The position numbers and the translations under genes were made by a program. A DNA stretch of 64,000 bases. It comes from Planctomycetaceae bacterium (GTDB taxonomy: Bacteria; Planctomycetota; Planctomycetia; Planctomycetales; Planctomycetaceae). The notes below the pieces were generated by a model. The model did not search any database, was not told the DNA's origin, and saw only the letters and a list, made by a program, of their open reading frames with translations. Every line of letters begins with the position of its first letter. Within the stretch, counting starts at the first letter, position 1. This document shows positions 35,260 through 44,455 of the stretch, one piece after another. The stretch spans positions 1-64,000 of the forward strand of contig JANQRQ010000051.1 in assembly GCA_028284485.1 (NCBI GenBank). The letters run 5' to 3'.

Positions 35260-36183
35260 TTATTCTTGCGAAACGGGTGTCTTGGGCACAGACGGTTCGA
35301 CGACGTTCCAGGCCAATCCCATGCCACGCATGCAACAGATTGTTATCCATGTAAGATCCAATTCCCACCAGCGCATTCCATGGCGAGCCGATCGTTGCTG
35401 GGCATGGTGATTGTTATGCCATCCTTCGCCGTAGGTCAGCAGGGCCACCCACCAAAGGTTACGGCTGTTGTCGTTAATGTCAAAATTTCGGTAGCCCCAC
35501 ATATGAGTGGCGGAGTTGACGAGCCAAGTGGCGTGCATTCCATACACCAAGCGAACGAACATACCATAGACCAATAGTGAAACGGCCATCGGTAAGCCGC
35601 CGATGAGCCATCCGGCTGAAAAGCACAGAACTGCGACAAATAACTGCCACCAAAGGAAGCTTCGATTCAGGAATCGCATAAAGCCTTCCCGCAACAAATC
35701 CGGCGTGTATTGGCCGTAGAGTCTGGCCCACTCGTCTGATTTATGTCGCGGAAACATCCAAAGGATATGGCTCCACCACGGACCATCGTTTGGTGAATGA
35801 GGGTCGCCGGGATGGTCGCTGTATTGATGGTGCTTGCGGTGATTGGCGACCCACATGATCGGGGGGCCTTCGCCGGCCAACATGCCGCACCAGGCCAGAA
35901 ATTTGCGGATAACGGGGTAGGTTTCGAAACTGCTGTGTGTCAGTAGTCGATGGTAGCCCAAGCAGACACCCAGGCCGGCAGTGATCCAACTGAGGGCCAA
36001 TGCCAGAAAGAGCCCGGTCCATGTGAAGCACCATGGAGCAGCCAAAGCACCGACATGAACCAAGCCGATCCACAGAAAAGCTGTCCATTCGATGCCCTGG
36101 GACCAGCGGCCTGTGGCCTTGGATTGCGGACTGTTTTCCGATGCAGGGGATGCAGTGCGTGCGTCGGCTAGATTGGTGTTCAT
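35260..36183 (-). CDS. Acyl-CoA/fatty acid desaturase (delta-9 type)
   Basis: The ATG at 36183 (MNTNLADARTASPASE) is preferred; one at 36195 adds four residues. The 307-residue membrane protein has two pairs of TM helices and the three His boxes: HRLLTHSSF (HxxxxH, about 86), HRKHHQYSDHPGD (HxxHH, about 123) and WHNNHHAQQR (HxxHH, about 262). This is the delta-9 acyl-lipid/acyl-CoA desaturase pattern, including the WALGHRKHH-like context. It inserts a double bond into C16-C18 acyl chains with a diiron centre, for membrane fluidity. The small 60-residue gene follows in the same direction. Confidence 0.93.
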   Translation of the reverse strand: MNTNLADARTASPASENSPQSKATGRWSQGIEWTAFLWIGLVHVGALAAPWCFTWTGLFLALALSWITAGLGVCLGYHRLLTHSSFETYPVIRKFLAWCGMLAGEGPPIMWVANHRKHHQYSDHPGDPHSPNDGPWWSHILWMFPRHKSDEWARLYGQYTPDLLREGFMRFLNRSFLWWQLFVAVLCFSAGWLIGGLPMAVSLLVYGMFVRLVYGMHATWLVNSATHMWGYRNFDINDNSRNLWWVALLTYGEGWHNNHHAQQRSARHGMRWWELDLTWITICCMRGMGLAWNVVEPSVPKTPVSQE

Positions 36184-36434
36184 CAGATCGCCCATGAACT
36201 TTTTATCACCTCACTTGCCGGCGTGTCGAGTCGCAGTTTGGACTTCGTGAACGCAGTCGCACGACCCTTCGCGAGCATGAGTGGTATCGGTTTTCGACGA
36301 CTAAGTGGTACCCGGCGCTGCGCGTCAATGGTGCTGCCGAGTTCGTCAAGATGATAGGTACTTCCCAATTTGTGACTGATTATTGTATCTGTCTGAAGGT
36401 TCCCGAATTGAAAACAACATTCTGCGTCGGTGCA

Positions 36435-36722
36435 TTACTCGACCGACTCTTCTGAAATAGGTTCGTTTGTGGCGAGCGTGGGAGTCTCCGCTGCGCGCTG
36501 TTCGGCGCATTTGGGGCAGACGATCAATTCCTGCACAATCTCGCTTCCTTGTCCCCCTTTGTCGAACTGTGACTTTCCACGGACCGGTCCTCGACTTCGA
36601 AAACCACTATTCGATCGATCTGCACCCCGGGGGGAATAGACCTTGGCCCGAGTTTTGATAACCAAACGCTGACTTCGAACGCCGGACGGCACGACAGAGT
36701 CACATGATTGGCAATGGAACAA
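36435..36722 (-). CDS. Small two-CxxC zinc-ribbon-like protein, TTG start
   Basis: The 95-residue protein begins FHCQSCDSVVPSGV and later has ELIVCPKCAEQ, two CxxC pairs that could hold one zinc. The central part is basic (KTRAKVYSPRGADRSNSGF). The only in-frame start is TTG at 36722, because stops TGA and TAA lie directly upstream. AAAGGA sits seven bases before it, which supports initiation there. Planctomycetes carry similar small CxxC proteins, from memory, of unknown role. It is isolated, with about 250 bp to the desaturase start and about 600 bp of gap on the other side. Confidence 0.55.
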   Translation of the reverse strand: MFHCQSCDSVVPSGVRSQRLVIKTRAKVYSPRGADRSNSGFRSRGPVRGKSQFDKGGQGSEIVQELIVCPKCAEQRAAETPTLATNEPISEESVE

Positions 36723-37319
36723 TTATCATTCCTTTCGTGACACCACCATGTTGATTCTCGCCGGGTACTCCCAAACTTTGTTGAGAGAAGTTGCATCCAA
36801 ACGTAGCTTGGGTTGCTGGCGTATGGTTTTGGCGCAACGAATACGGCCCACTCCCTTGGAGCGGGCCGGTGTCTCAAACACGCACCATAAGAATGTTATA
36901 TCATCCAGCAGGGTGGGATTAGAGCAGATGGCGCATGAATTGGCAACATCACATGCCACTGGGAGAATTAGTGCTTCCCGCTGCAGTATAGGCCTGTATT
37001 TTTCGTTCGAAACTGATGATATGGCGGAGCCGAAGCCGAGCCTGCGCCCCGGTTGTTTCCGAGCGTGAACGATCCGAATTCAAGAATTCAAGAAGCGACA
37101 TGGGCCGGTGCGTGGCCGTCGTCCCCGTTCTCATTCAAAAGCAATGACTTGTCATCGCACCAGATTTACGGGATGCAATTTCGTCGGTCGCGCATGCTCG
37201 AGTCTCCACGAGGCGGGATTTCGTTTCGGTCGACTTTCGAGCGAACAGTGTTTTGCGATAGTCTTGCAGGTCATTCCAAGGCACGGAAACATCACATCAC
37301 TTATCGTGAGGTTGATTTC
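36723..37319. other. 597-bp non-coding gap
   Basis: No convincing gene, RNA or repeat was recognised. Frames present (for example 36748-37068 plus) lack ribosome sites and family features. The final bases hold the ribosome site GTGAGG for the methyltransferase. Promoters for the two divergent genes must lie here. Confidence 0.4.
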
Positions 37320-38057
37320 ATGACAACCGACTACGACCCCATCGCCGAGCAATATCAACGGTCGAAGCAGCAGCCTTGGAGGATTCACATCGAGGCGTAC
37401 AGTTTGATGGAATTGATCGGTGACCCGACGGAATTGTCGGTCATCGACATGGCGTGCGGCGAAGGTTTTTACTCACGCATGCTGAAACAAAAGGGGGCCG
37501 CCAAGGTCACCGGAATCGATCTGTCTGCTGAAATGGTGAATCTGGCCCGCCAACAGGAAACTGAAAACAATCTTGGCATTGAATACATTCAGGGGGACGC
37601 ACGCGATTCGGCCGGTCTCAATCCCTGCGATCTTGTGGTTGCTGCGTATCTGTTGAATTACGCGAGAGATCGAGAGGAACTTCAGGCGATGTGCACAGGG
37701 ATTGCCCGTTGCCTGAAACCAGGTGGCCGATTCGTGACAATCAATTCCAGCCCGCTGCTCAACTTCGCGACGGCCCCTTCGTACCGGAAATACGACTTTG
37801 AAACGCAAGTCACCGGTATTTGGGAAGAGGGTGCGCCCATTACATGGATCTTCTATCTGGAAGATGGTCCACTCCTGATCGAGAACTACTACCTCTCGGC
37901 GCATACGCACGAGCAGGAATTTCGATCGGCGGGCTTCCGAAGAGTGAACTGGCATGTCCCCCGTTTGTCACCAACCGGTTTGGCTGAATACGAGGATGGT
38001 TTCTGGTCCCGCTTTATGGAGCAGCCTCCGGTCGCGCTGATCGAATGCATTCGGTGA
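37320..38057 (+). CDS. SAM-dependent class I methyltransferase
   Basis: The ATG at 37320 (MTTDYDPIAEQYQRSKQQPW) is used, because the upstream extension has no family character and GTGAGG precedes this ATG. The 245 residues have the Rossmann-like SAM fold: motif I SVIDMACGEGFYSRML (about 40-55), VTGIDLSAEMVNLAR (motif II region), QGDARDSAGLNPCDLVVAAYLLNYA and CLKPGGRFVTINSS. The substrate class (UbiE-like small molecule) is not defined by the sequence. The gene stands alone between two large gaps. Confidence 0.88.
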   Translation: MTTDYDPIAEQYQRSKQQPWRIHIEAYSLMELIGDPTELSVIDMACGEGFYSRMLKQKGAAKVTGIDLSAEMVNLARQQETENNLGIEYIQGDARDSAGLNPCDLVVAAYLLNYARDREELQAMCTGIARCLKPGGRFVTINSSPLLNFATAPSYRKYDFETQVTGIWEEGAPITWIFYLEDGPLLIENYYLSAHTHEQEFRSAGFRRVNWHVPRLSPTGLAEYEDGFWSRFMEQPPVALIECIR

Positions 38058-38291
38058 TTGTTCGGGTTGTACAAAATCTGGACAGATTCGCCACAGGCTC
38101 GAATTGTCTCTTATGTCAGTAGCACTCTTCGATTGTCGCAGCTACGATGAATTTGTCGGGTACTTGAGTGCTAAGTCGCGATGACTGCGTTAGCGGCCTT
38201 ACGATTATTCTGGAATCTAAAATTCCTGTGTGCCGTCTTGCAAGTTCGTGTAGAACCGCTGGTGGCAGTGAATAGCAAGTAAGATTTTGAA

Positions 38292-38837
38292 ATGTCGACG
38301 CTGCAACAAGAGTTCGAACGACAACAGTTCGCCAACGGTTACGCATTGGTGGATGGTGTCGTCATGCATGCTGAGAACGGCGATCAATTCCAGATCCCAC
38401 CTGATGTGATCAAGAAACATGTTGCCGCCGGCCAATTCGTGGAATTGCGCATCGATTCGCCACGGTTTTCAGCGCATGAGGATGCCCCGGAAAAATGCGC
38501 CTGCCCGTCCTGTAACGGGGAGTTGAAAAAGCCAATTCTGCGCCACGAGCAACCGGCCACGTTGATGCCCCTGCCGGAACAGCACGTTCCCTCACGAGGA
38601 TGGGGGGAAGACTTTTGGGTCAAGGTCACCGAGCATTCCGGCGAATTCTTGAAGGGAACGGTGGACAATCCGCTCGTGGAAACTCGTCTGCACGAATTGC
38701 ATCAAGGTCAGGAGATTGTGTTCCACGAAGACCACATTCTCGCCTTCCACGACATTCATCGGCAAGAACTCGTCCTGGGAATGAACACCGCCGACCTCAA
38801 AGAATTGGCCGCCTGGCTCGACACGCAACGGCGCTAG
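38292..38837 (+). CDS. Hypothetical protein with CPSC motif, DUF2314-like C-terminus
   Basis: The 181-residue soluble protein has an N-terminal part with CACPSC (about residues 72-77) that may bind a metal. Its C-terminal half (GEDFWVKVTEHSGEFLKGTV, VETRLHELHQGQEIVFHEDH) resembles DUF2314-type proteins, which carry a W-V-x-V start and a GxxVxF strand. That resemblance is weak. It lies 234 bp after the methyltransferase. No role is assigned. Confidence 0.6.
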   Translation: MSTLQQEFERQQFANGYALVDGVVMHAENGDQFQIPPDVIKKHVAAGQFVELRIDSPRFSAHEDAPEKCACPSCNGELKKPILRHEQPATLMPLPEQHVPSRGWGEDFWVKVTEHSGEFLKGTVDNPLVETRLHELHQGQEIVFHEDHILAFHDIHRQELVLGMNTADLKELAAWLDTQRR

Positions 38838-38948
38838 CGACAGCTTTTTTTGGGGATAATGTAAGGAACTCGGTGTCGCTTGGTCGACCTGCGAAGTAAC
38901 GGACATTCGCCCTTTCGCTAACTGCAACTATGGCCGGGGCGCAATGGG

Positions 38949-39782
38949 TCAATGCGTCATCGCGTAAAAGATGATGTTGATCCCCATGGGATAGGAGAAT
39001 TTCTCGGAGTACCGGCGAAAGAATTCGATTTCTTCGCCTTCCCGTTCCCAGCCGTCGACCAAGTCGTTGTTATGGCACAACAGGGCCATCATGCGGCCGT
39101 AGTCGTCGAACAGACCGTAGAAATGTGGGTCGGGATCCTGGGCGACACCAATGTGAGGATGGTATTCATACCCGGACCGCCAAATGTGAATCGGGACGAC
39201 TTGTGGTTTTTCCTTCAGATCGTATACCGAGTGGAAAATTTCGTGATCGAGCGAAAGTTCGCGCGGCTCTCGGTTCGGAAACACTCGCTTGAGTTGATAG
39301 TAGAAGTGGTTCCAATGTTCGGGCCCCCAAAACTCGTCCACCATGAGGAACCCGCCGTTGAGGAGGTACTTCCGAAGGGCAGCCGCTTCCGCATCGGTGA
39401 AGATGACAGATCGAGGTGCAATCAGGAATATGAAGGGATACTCGAATAGCTTCGGATCGGTCAGGTCGACAACAACGGGATGCGGATTCACGTTCAGCGA
39501 CGTTAATTGCTGAAGGCGATACGAAATGTTCCAGTCGGCGTCGGGATAGTCGCCGTCCCATCCGCGGCGGTAATGTGGTGTGTAGCGTACGCGGGCGAAC
39601 GTGAAGACGTCTTTGTCAAATTCGGCGTCGTTTTCCCACATCGGAAAGTCGCTGCGATTCGGGATCGGCCGTCGGCGAAATCGTGGCCCACCTCGAAAAC
39701 GTTGGGCGGAGATGACGCTCGTTGCCAGCAGCACGAGTGCTAAAGCTGCGATTGCGTATTTCGTGATGTGTTTTGTGGGCAT
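38949..39782 (-). CDS. Exported DUF4159 domain protein
   Basis: The 277-residue protein starts with a clear signal peptide (MPTKHITKYAIAALALVLLA, cleavage near ISAQ). An Arg-rich stretch and then the DUF4159 core follow: FTFARVRYTPHYRRGWDGDYPDADWN, VVDLTDPKLFEYPFIFL and LRKYLLNGGFLMVDEFWGP. It ends YPMGINIIFYAMTH. The fold is related to class I glutamine amidotransferase-like domains, and in planctomycetes and other phyla the family often sits near MoxR/DUF58 genes, which are absent here. Function is unknown. It is separated by 110 bp from the MFS gene on the same strand. Confidence 0.88.
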   Translation of the reverse strand: MPTKHITKYAIAALALVLLATSVISAQRFRGGPRFRRRPIPNRSDFPMWENDAEFDKDVFTFARVRYTPHYRRGWDGDYPDADWNISYRLQQLTSLNVNPHPVVVDLTDPKLFEYPFIFLIAPRSVIFTDAEAAALRKYLLNGGFLMVDEFWGPEHWNHFYYQLKRVFPNREPRELSLDHEIFHSVYDLKEKPQVVPIHIWRSGYEYHPHIGVAQDPDPHFYGLFDDYGRMMALLCHNNDLVDGWEREGEEIEFFRRYSEKFSYPMGINIIFYAMTH

Positions 39783-39896
39783 ACGGGAAGTTTTTGGAGG
39801 TCGGTGCGCGCGGATCCTTTCCGTATCTAGTTTATTAAACCAGATCGACCGGATTTGGAATCGCTGAAATCGGCTAAATCCGACCGAAGCTGCTGA

Positions 39897-41255
39897 TTAG
39901 TCTCGAACTTTCGCCGCGTCTTTCTCGTAACGCAGGGCAGCGATGACATTAAACGGCAGGCTAAAGAACCCGACTACGACCGAAGCCAACAATGCGATCG
40001 TAAAACTGTGATGAACGCTGACACCCAGCATATCCAACATTGGAGAAATGCTGTCGCGGAATTCTGGATGCGCTTTGGCCCATTCTTGAAAGTTCCCTCC
40101 CAACCATCCGGTGACCCATGGACCGGGGCCAGCACCGAGCAGGTTCATGCAAAAGATTAAAAATGCAATCGCGGTCGCGCGGCTGCGGGCAGGGGAAAGT
40201 TCAGTGACCGCTGAAAAGAGCGCGCCATACCAGACCATACTCCCGAAGGCCGATGTGATCCAAATCACTTTGAAGTACCAGGCCTGTACGTCTCCCAAGT
40301 AGAAAGCCAGCGAAATGGGGGTGAAGATCAAGTTCACTAATGCCAAGAACCAGAGTCGACCGCCGGAAGGAATCACTCGCCCGAACCAATCACCGAGCAG
40401 GCCTCCCCAGATGCTGCCGAGTGTTCCACCGATGAGATACAGCCAACCTCCGAGCTTCGCTGCATACGCGTATTCCATTCCGCGATCGTTCTGCAGCCAG
40501 GTCAAAACGAAAATGCTGGAAGATTGTGCGTAGACAGCAAACACAGCCCCGGCAATGGTGCAGACAAGCGCTGGCGAAGTGCGAACGGTTCTTAGCAGCG
40601 GCAGCACGACATCTTTAAACCGGGGGGGCGTGTGGGCAACGTCGTCCGCCGATTCGGATAGGCGTTTCGAATGTCGCGCACTATCCCGCACAAACAGCAA
40701 TGGGACAACGAAAACGACGCCCAACAGGCCGAGAATTGTAAAACAACCTCGCCAACCGTAGTGGGGCAACAGGTACGCCGAGACAATCATGCCGATGCCT
40801 GCTCCGAGCGGAATGCCGGCATAATAAGTTCCCGATGCAAAGGCGCGCAGACGAAGGGGAAACCGGTCGCCCAGCATCGATAAAGCCGACGGCGTAAGGG
40901 CTGCTTCGCCGACTCCAATGAATGCACGGCAGGCGGCCATTTGCCAAAAGTTGCGTGCAATACCGGTCGCGGCCGTCAGCGTGCTCCAAATGGCGAGGCC
41001 AGCCGCCATAAGCCGCGGACGATGCCAACGATCAGCCAGCGTGCCCATAGCGACGCCGATCAGAGTGTAAAAAATGATGAACCCATAGCCGGTGAGGAAG
41101 CCAACCATTTCATAGCTGACGTTGATCCCCGGGTCTTCGTCGATTTGCTTGGCCAATAGACCAAGTAATGTTCGATCGGCGAAGTTCAGCACGTTCAGCC
41201 AGGTCAGGAACACCAATAACAGAATGGATTTGTATGGTGCGACTGACTGATTCAT
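39897..41255 (-). CDS. MFS transporter
   Basis: The ATG at 41255 (MNQSVAPYKSILLLVFLTWL) begins the first TM helix; the 115 codons further upstream in frame have no MFS character and are dropped. The 452-residue protein has 12 TM segments with the MFS loop GTLADRWHRPRLMAAGL between TM2 and TM3. It shows ACRAFIGVGEAALTPSALSMLGDRFP in TM4-5, typical of anion/cation and sphingolipid-spinster-like MFS members. It is last in the ligase-thiolase-thioesterase run and may import the substrate or export a product. The TMs imply inner-membrane location. Confidence 0.9.
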   Translation of the reverse strand: MNQSVAPYKSILLLVFLTWLNVLNFADRTLLGLLAKQIDEDPGINVSYEMVGFLTGYGFIIFYTLIGVAMGTLADRWHRPRLMAAGLAIWSTLTAATGIARNFWQMAACRAFIGVGEAALTPSALSMLGDRFPLRLRAFASGTYYAGIPLGAGIGMIVSAYLLPHYGWRGCFTILGLLGVVFVVPLLFVRDSARHSKRLSESADDVAHTPPRFKDVVLPLLRTVRTSPALVCTIAGAVFAVYAQSSSIFVLTWLQNDRGMEYAYAAKLGGWLYLIGGTLGSIWGGLLGDWFGRVIPSGGRLWFLALVNLIFTPISLAFYLGDVQAWYFKVIWITSAFGSMVWYGALFSAVTELSPARSRATAIAFLIFCMNLLGAGPGPWVTGWLGGNFQEWAKAHPEFRDSISPMLDMLGVSVHHSFTIALLASVVVGFFSLPFNVIAALRYEKDAAKVRD

Positions 41256-41269
41256 ATGCGACGGTTGAT

Positions 41270-41767
41270 TCAGGGGTGCATGATGCCGGTGACGGGGGCA
41301 TTCCAGTGGAGTTCGCGATGTTCGTCCACCATCTCGTCGATCTGCGCTGCAATGTTCTCGGGGATAACATCCATCCGACGAGTTTCCATGCTGACGTAGC
41401 CGCCGACGACCTCGAACGTTGCAGAAACATCGTTTTTGGTTTGATTGGTCATGATGTGCATGACGTGGAAGCGCTTTTCGGTACGCCCGAGCATCCGAGA
41501 GTGAACTTCGACTGTCTGCCCGACGCGGACTTCGGACAAGTAACGGATGTGCGTCTCCAAGGCGAAAGTCCCCACGTGGTTTTGCTCCATGTAATCCCAC
41601 GTCAAACCGAACAACTGAAACAGTTCGCCCATCGAAACACTAAAAAGATGGGTGTACCACATCACATTCATGTGGCCCATGGCGTCGAGGTACTCTTCTG
41701 GAATCGTTGCCTGGTGGATCAACGGCAGTTTGCGCACCTCGGCAATATCGAGTTCTATTCGGGGCAT
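41270..41767 (-). CDS. Acyl-CoA thioesterase (4HBT-type hotdog)
   Basis: The 165-residue hotdog protein carries YLDAMGHMNVMWYTHLFSV (about residues 27-45), the DxxGHMNxxxY pattern of 4-hydroxybenzoyl-CoA thioesterase-like enzymes. ALETHIRYLSEVRVGQTVEV follows. It hydrolyses acyl-CoA to acid and CoA, possibly relieving blocked intermediates. Its start overlaps the end of the MDR reductase gene by 13 bp, so it is translationally coupled, and it precedes the MFS gene by 14 bp. The chain preference is not visible. Confidence 0.88.
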   Translation of the reverse strand: MPRIELDIAEVRKLPLIHQATIPEEYLDAMGHMNVMWYTHLFSVSMGELFQLFGLTWDYMEQNHVGTFALETHIRYLSEVRVGQTVEVHSRMLGRTEKRFHVMHIMTNQTKNDVSATFEVVGGYVSMETRRMDVIPENIAAQIDEMVDEHRELHWNAPVTGIMHP

Positions 41768-42762
41768 ATCTTGACCAATTGCTTTCCGGTGTTGGCTCCT
41801 TGAAGAAGTTCCATGAAGGCACGTGGTGCGTTTTCGATCCCTTCGGTGACGCGTTCAGGGCAATTCAGCCGGCCCTGCTGGTACCAAGTGGTCAGCTTTT
41901 CAAGCGCCTCGCGGTACTGCGAAATGAAGTCGAAGACCAGGAAGCCGCGGATCGTGGCTCTCTTGACAATGAGGTGCCAAAGCAATCGTGGTCCCTGTGG
42001 TTTCTCAGTGGCGTTGTACTGCGAGATTTGTCCGCAAATGGCGACACGAGCCCCGACATTGAGCAACGGAAACACGGCATCGGAAATCGGCCCGCCGACG
42101 TTGTCATAAAAGGCGTCGACGCCATCAGGGCAAAGTTGCTTGAAGGCCTTGTAATAATCGTCAGTCGTTTTGTAGTTGAAGCCACCGTCATAGCCGAGGT
42201 CATTGGTGATGTAGTTGATTTTGTCGTCAGAACCCGCGACACCAACGGCCTGGCAGTCGTTGATTTTTGCCAACTGACCCACGACCGAGCCGACCGCTCC
42301 TGCTGCGCCGGTCACTACCACGGTGTCGCCTGGTTTGGCTTGGCAGACTTCGAACAGGCCGAAATAGGCCGTCAATCCGGGCATTCCCAAGACATGAAGA
42401 GCCGTTGAAATTGGGGCAACATCCGGGTCGATCTTGCGGATGCTTTCGCCGTTGCTGATCGCGAATTCCTGCCATCCGAACATTCCAGAGACATATGTCC
42501 CCTCAGGGAATTTCGCGTTGCGTGATTGAATGACGCGACCGACGCTTTCTCCGACCATCACTTCGCCGATCTGCACGGGCTGCGCGTACGAGGCCATGTC
42601 GTTCATCCGACCGCGCATGTAAGGATCGACCGACAGGACCTCTGCTTGAACGAGAAACTGGCCGTCGCCTGGCTCGGGGACGGGATTCTCAACCAGTTGA
42701 AAGTCGGAGTCTTGGGGAAACCCTTTGGGTCGGGCCGCCAGCAATATTTGGCGATTTGTCAT
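41755..42762 (-). CDS. MDR family NADP-dependent oxidoreductase (CurA / LTB4 12-dehydrogenase-like)
   Basis: The 335-residue zinc-free medium-chain reductase has the signatures DPYMRGRMND (about 46-55), GMPGLTAYFGLFEVCQAKPGD and VTGAAGAVGSVVGQLAK (NADP Rossmann loop, about 150-165). DGVDAFYDNVGGPISDAVFP follows. These enzymes reduce activated C=C bonds of enones. It lies 9 bp after the DUF1330-like gene and overlaps the thioesterase gene by 13 bp. In an acyl-CoA operon it could act on an enoyl intermediate or an enone-bearing substrate, but direct evidence is lacking. Confidence 0.92.
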   Translation of the reverse strand: MTNRQILLAARPKGFPQDSDFQLVENPVPEPGDGQFLVQAEVLSVDPYMRGRMNDMASYAQPVQIGEVMVGESVGRVIQSRNAKFPEGTYVSGMFGWQEFAISNGESIRKIDPDVAPISTALHVLGMPGLTAYFGLFEVCQAKPGDTVVVTGAAGAVGSVVGQLAKINDCQAVGVAGSDDKINYITNDLGYDGGFNYKTTDDYYKAFKQLCPDGVDAFYDNVGGPISDAVFPLLNVGARVAICGQISQYNATEKPQGPRLLWHLIVKRATIRGFLVFDFISQYREALEKLTTWYQQGRLNCPERVTEGIENAPRAFMELLQGANTGKQLVKICPE

Positions 42763-42771
42763 ATCGTCCCT

Positions 42772-43107
42772 TTAACCTTCTTTTGGTGGTAAATTCACCC
42801 AGGCCCGCAGGTCCCATGGTTCATACAGAGTCCAAATGTAATCGGTGCAGGCCGTTTCGCGCAAATTGTGAATGCCCTGGCGATCGGCTTCGTCGTAGAA
42901 CTGTTGAAATACTCCGTCGCTGGGAAACTCAACGACGATCATGTATTGGCGCGTGGCATCTTCGTGAAGTTGGCGCATGGGATGCCATCCCGACGCGACA
43001 ACCTTGCCGCCCAGGCCGTAGATGATTTTGCCGGCCTTCACACTGTAATCGCGATACTGATCTTCTTTGCCTGGTAAGAGATTGAAAACGTTCAGCGCGT
43101 AGACCAT
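42772..43107 (-). CDS. DUF1330-like small dimeric alpha/beta-barrel protein
   Basis: The ATG at 43107 (MVYALNVFNLLPGKEDQYRD) begins the domain; the in-frame extension upstream is discarded. The 111-residue ferredoxin-like barrel protein contains YSVKAGKIIYGLGGKVVASG and YMIVVEFPSDGVFQQFYDEA, the DUF1330 pattern. Such proteins are found in many catabolic operons with unknown or accessory roles, occasionally as mono-oxygenase-like or isomerase-like units. It sits between the thiolase (87 bp upstream) and the MDR reductase (9 bp downstream) on the minus strand. Confidence 0.75.
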   Translation of the reverse strand: MVYALNVFNLLPGKEDQYRDYSVKAGKIIYGLGGKVVASGWHPMRQLHEDATRQYMIVVEFPSDGVFQQFYDEADRQGIHNLRETACTDYIWTLYEPWDLRAWVNLPPKEG

Positions 43108-43194
43108 GATTTTGTCTTCTTGTGTGGTGTCGCCCGCTTTCGATGATGGGCAAGTCGTCCGCATTCATGCAGCGCGTTTGGCAGTCGGTGAACT

Positions 43195-44385
43195 TCAGTC
43201 ACACAATTCGAACAGGCCGGCTGCGCCCTGTCCGCCGCCGACACACATGGTCACCACGCCGTAGCGTACACCGCGCCGCTGCATTTCGTTTGCCAAAGTG
43301 CCGACCAATCGAGAGGCTGTCATTCCGTAGGGATGTCCAATTGAAATCGAACCACCATTGACGTTGAGTTTGTTTGAATCGATTCCCAGATGATCGCGGC
43401 AATAGACGACCTGAACGGCAAAGGCTTCGTTCAGCTCCCACAAGTCGATGTCGTCGACAGTCAATCCATGTCGTTTCAGTAACTTGGGGACTGCATAAAT
43501 CGGCCCGATGCCCATTTCGTCCGGCTTACAGCCTGCGACAGCAAAGCCACGAAATGCGACTTTTGGTTTGATCCCCAAAGCTTCAGCCCTCTCGCGGGAC
43601 ATGAGTAGCGACACCGACGCCCCATCGGACAACTGCGAAGAGTTTCCCGCAGTCACGGAGCCTTGGCCACTCTCTCGGTCGAAAACCGGAGGTAATGCAG
43701 ACAATCCTTCGAGTGTTGTATCGGGGCGGTTGCATTCATCCTTTTCGATAGTCACTTCTTTCTCGCCATCGATCTGTTTGGTTTCCTTGTTAATCAACCC
43801 CATTTTGACAGTCATCGGAGCGAGTTCTTCATCAAGGAAACCTTCTTGTTGCGCTCTGGCGGTCCGCTGCTGGCTCGAAAGCGCATATTCGTCTTGTAAC
43901 TGTCGGCTGATGTTGTACCGCTTGGCAACAATTTCTGCGGTGACGCCCATGACCATGTAGATGCCCGGATGATGTTCAGCAACCCACGGGTTGGGATCTT
44001 GCTCGCGAAGTGCAGTCATCGTGATGCTCTCGACCCCGCCACCGATTGCGACATCGGCACCTTCGTTGATGATTTGATGAGCGGCCATGGCCGTCGCTTG
44101 CAATCCGGAAGAACAAAATCGATTGACCGTAACAGCGGCGATCGTATCGGGTAGGTCGGCACGCATGGCAGCGATGCGTGCGACGTTCATGCCTTGTGCC
44201 CCCTCTGGATTTCCGCACCCGATAATGATGTCCTCGATTTCAGCGGGATCCAGGTTTGGAGTCTTGGCTAAGAGATGTTTCAGACAATGTGCCAACATAT
44301 CGTCGGGGCGCGTCAGGTTGAACGAACCGCGAAACGACTTTGCCAACGGCGTTCGAGAGCTTGAAACAACTACAGCTTCACGCAT
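43195..44385 (-). CDS. Thiolase (acetyl-CoA acyltransferase)
   Basis: The 396-residue thiolase has the nucleophilic Cys in AVTVNRFCSSGLQATAM (about residue 91), the His of GGSISIGHPYGMTASRLVG and the final Cys in VVTMCVGGGQGAAGLFE, the complete catalytic triad. It cleaves 3-ketoacyl-CoA with CoA to give acetyl- (or propionyl-) CoA in the last step of a beta-oxidation round. It is 70 bp after the ligase gene on the minus strand and so belongs to the run under the 46.1-kb operator. FadA/FadI-type assignment is likely, but chain preference is open. Confidence 0.94.
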   Translation of the reverse strand: MREAVVVSSSRTPLAKSFRGSFNLTRPDDMLAHCLKHLLAKTPNLDPAEIEDIIIGCGNPEGAQGMNVARIAAMRADLPDTIAAVTVNRFCSSGLQATAMAAHQIINEGADVAIGGGVESITMTALREQDPNPWVAEHHPGIYMVMGVTAEIVAKRYNISRQLQDEYALSSQQRTARAQQEGFLDEELAPMTVKMGLINKETKQIDGEKEVTIEKDECNRPDTTLEGLSALPPVFDRESGQGSVTAGNSSQLSDGASVSLLMSRERAEALGIKPKVAFRGFAVAGCKPDEMGIGPIYAVPKLLKRHGLTVDDIDLWELNEAFAVQVVYCRDHLGIDSNKLNVNGGSISIGHPYGMTASRLVGTLANEMQRRGVRYGVVTMCVGGGQGAAGLFELCD

Positions 44386-44455
44386 GACTGGGCTCCTTGC
44401 AGGAATATACGATACCTAATCGTGGGTGTTTAATCGGATTGAACTTGTTAATCAG

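Noticed and set aside
36748-37068. 106-codon plus-strand frame in the 36.7-kb gap
   Set aside because: It has no ribosome site and no recognisable domain, and its overlapping opposite frame is equally open.
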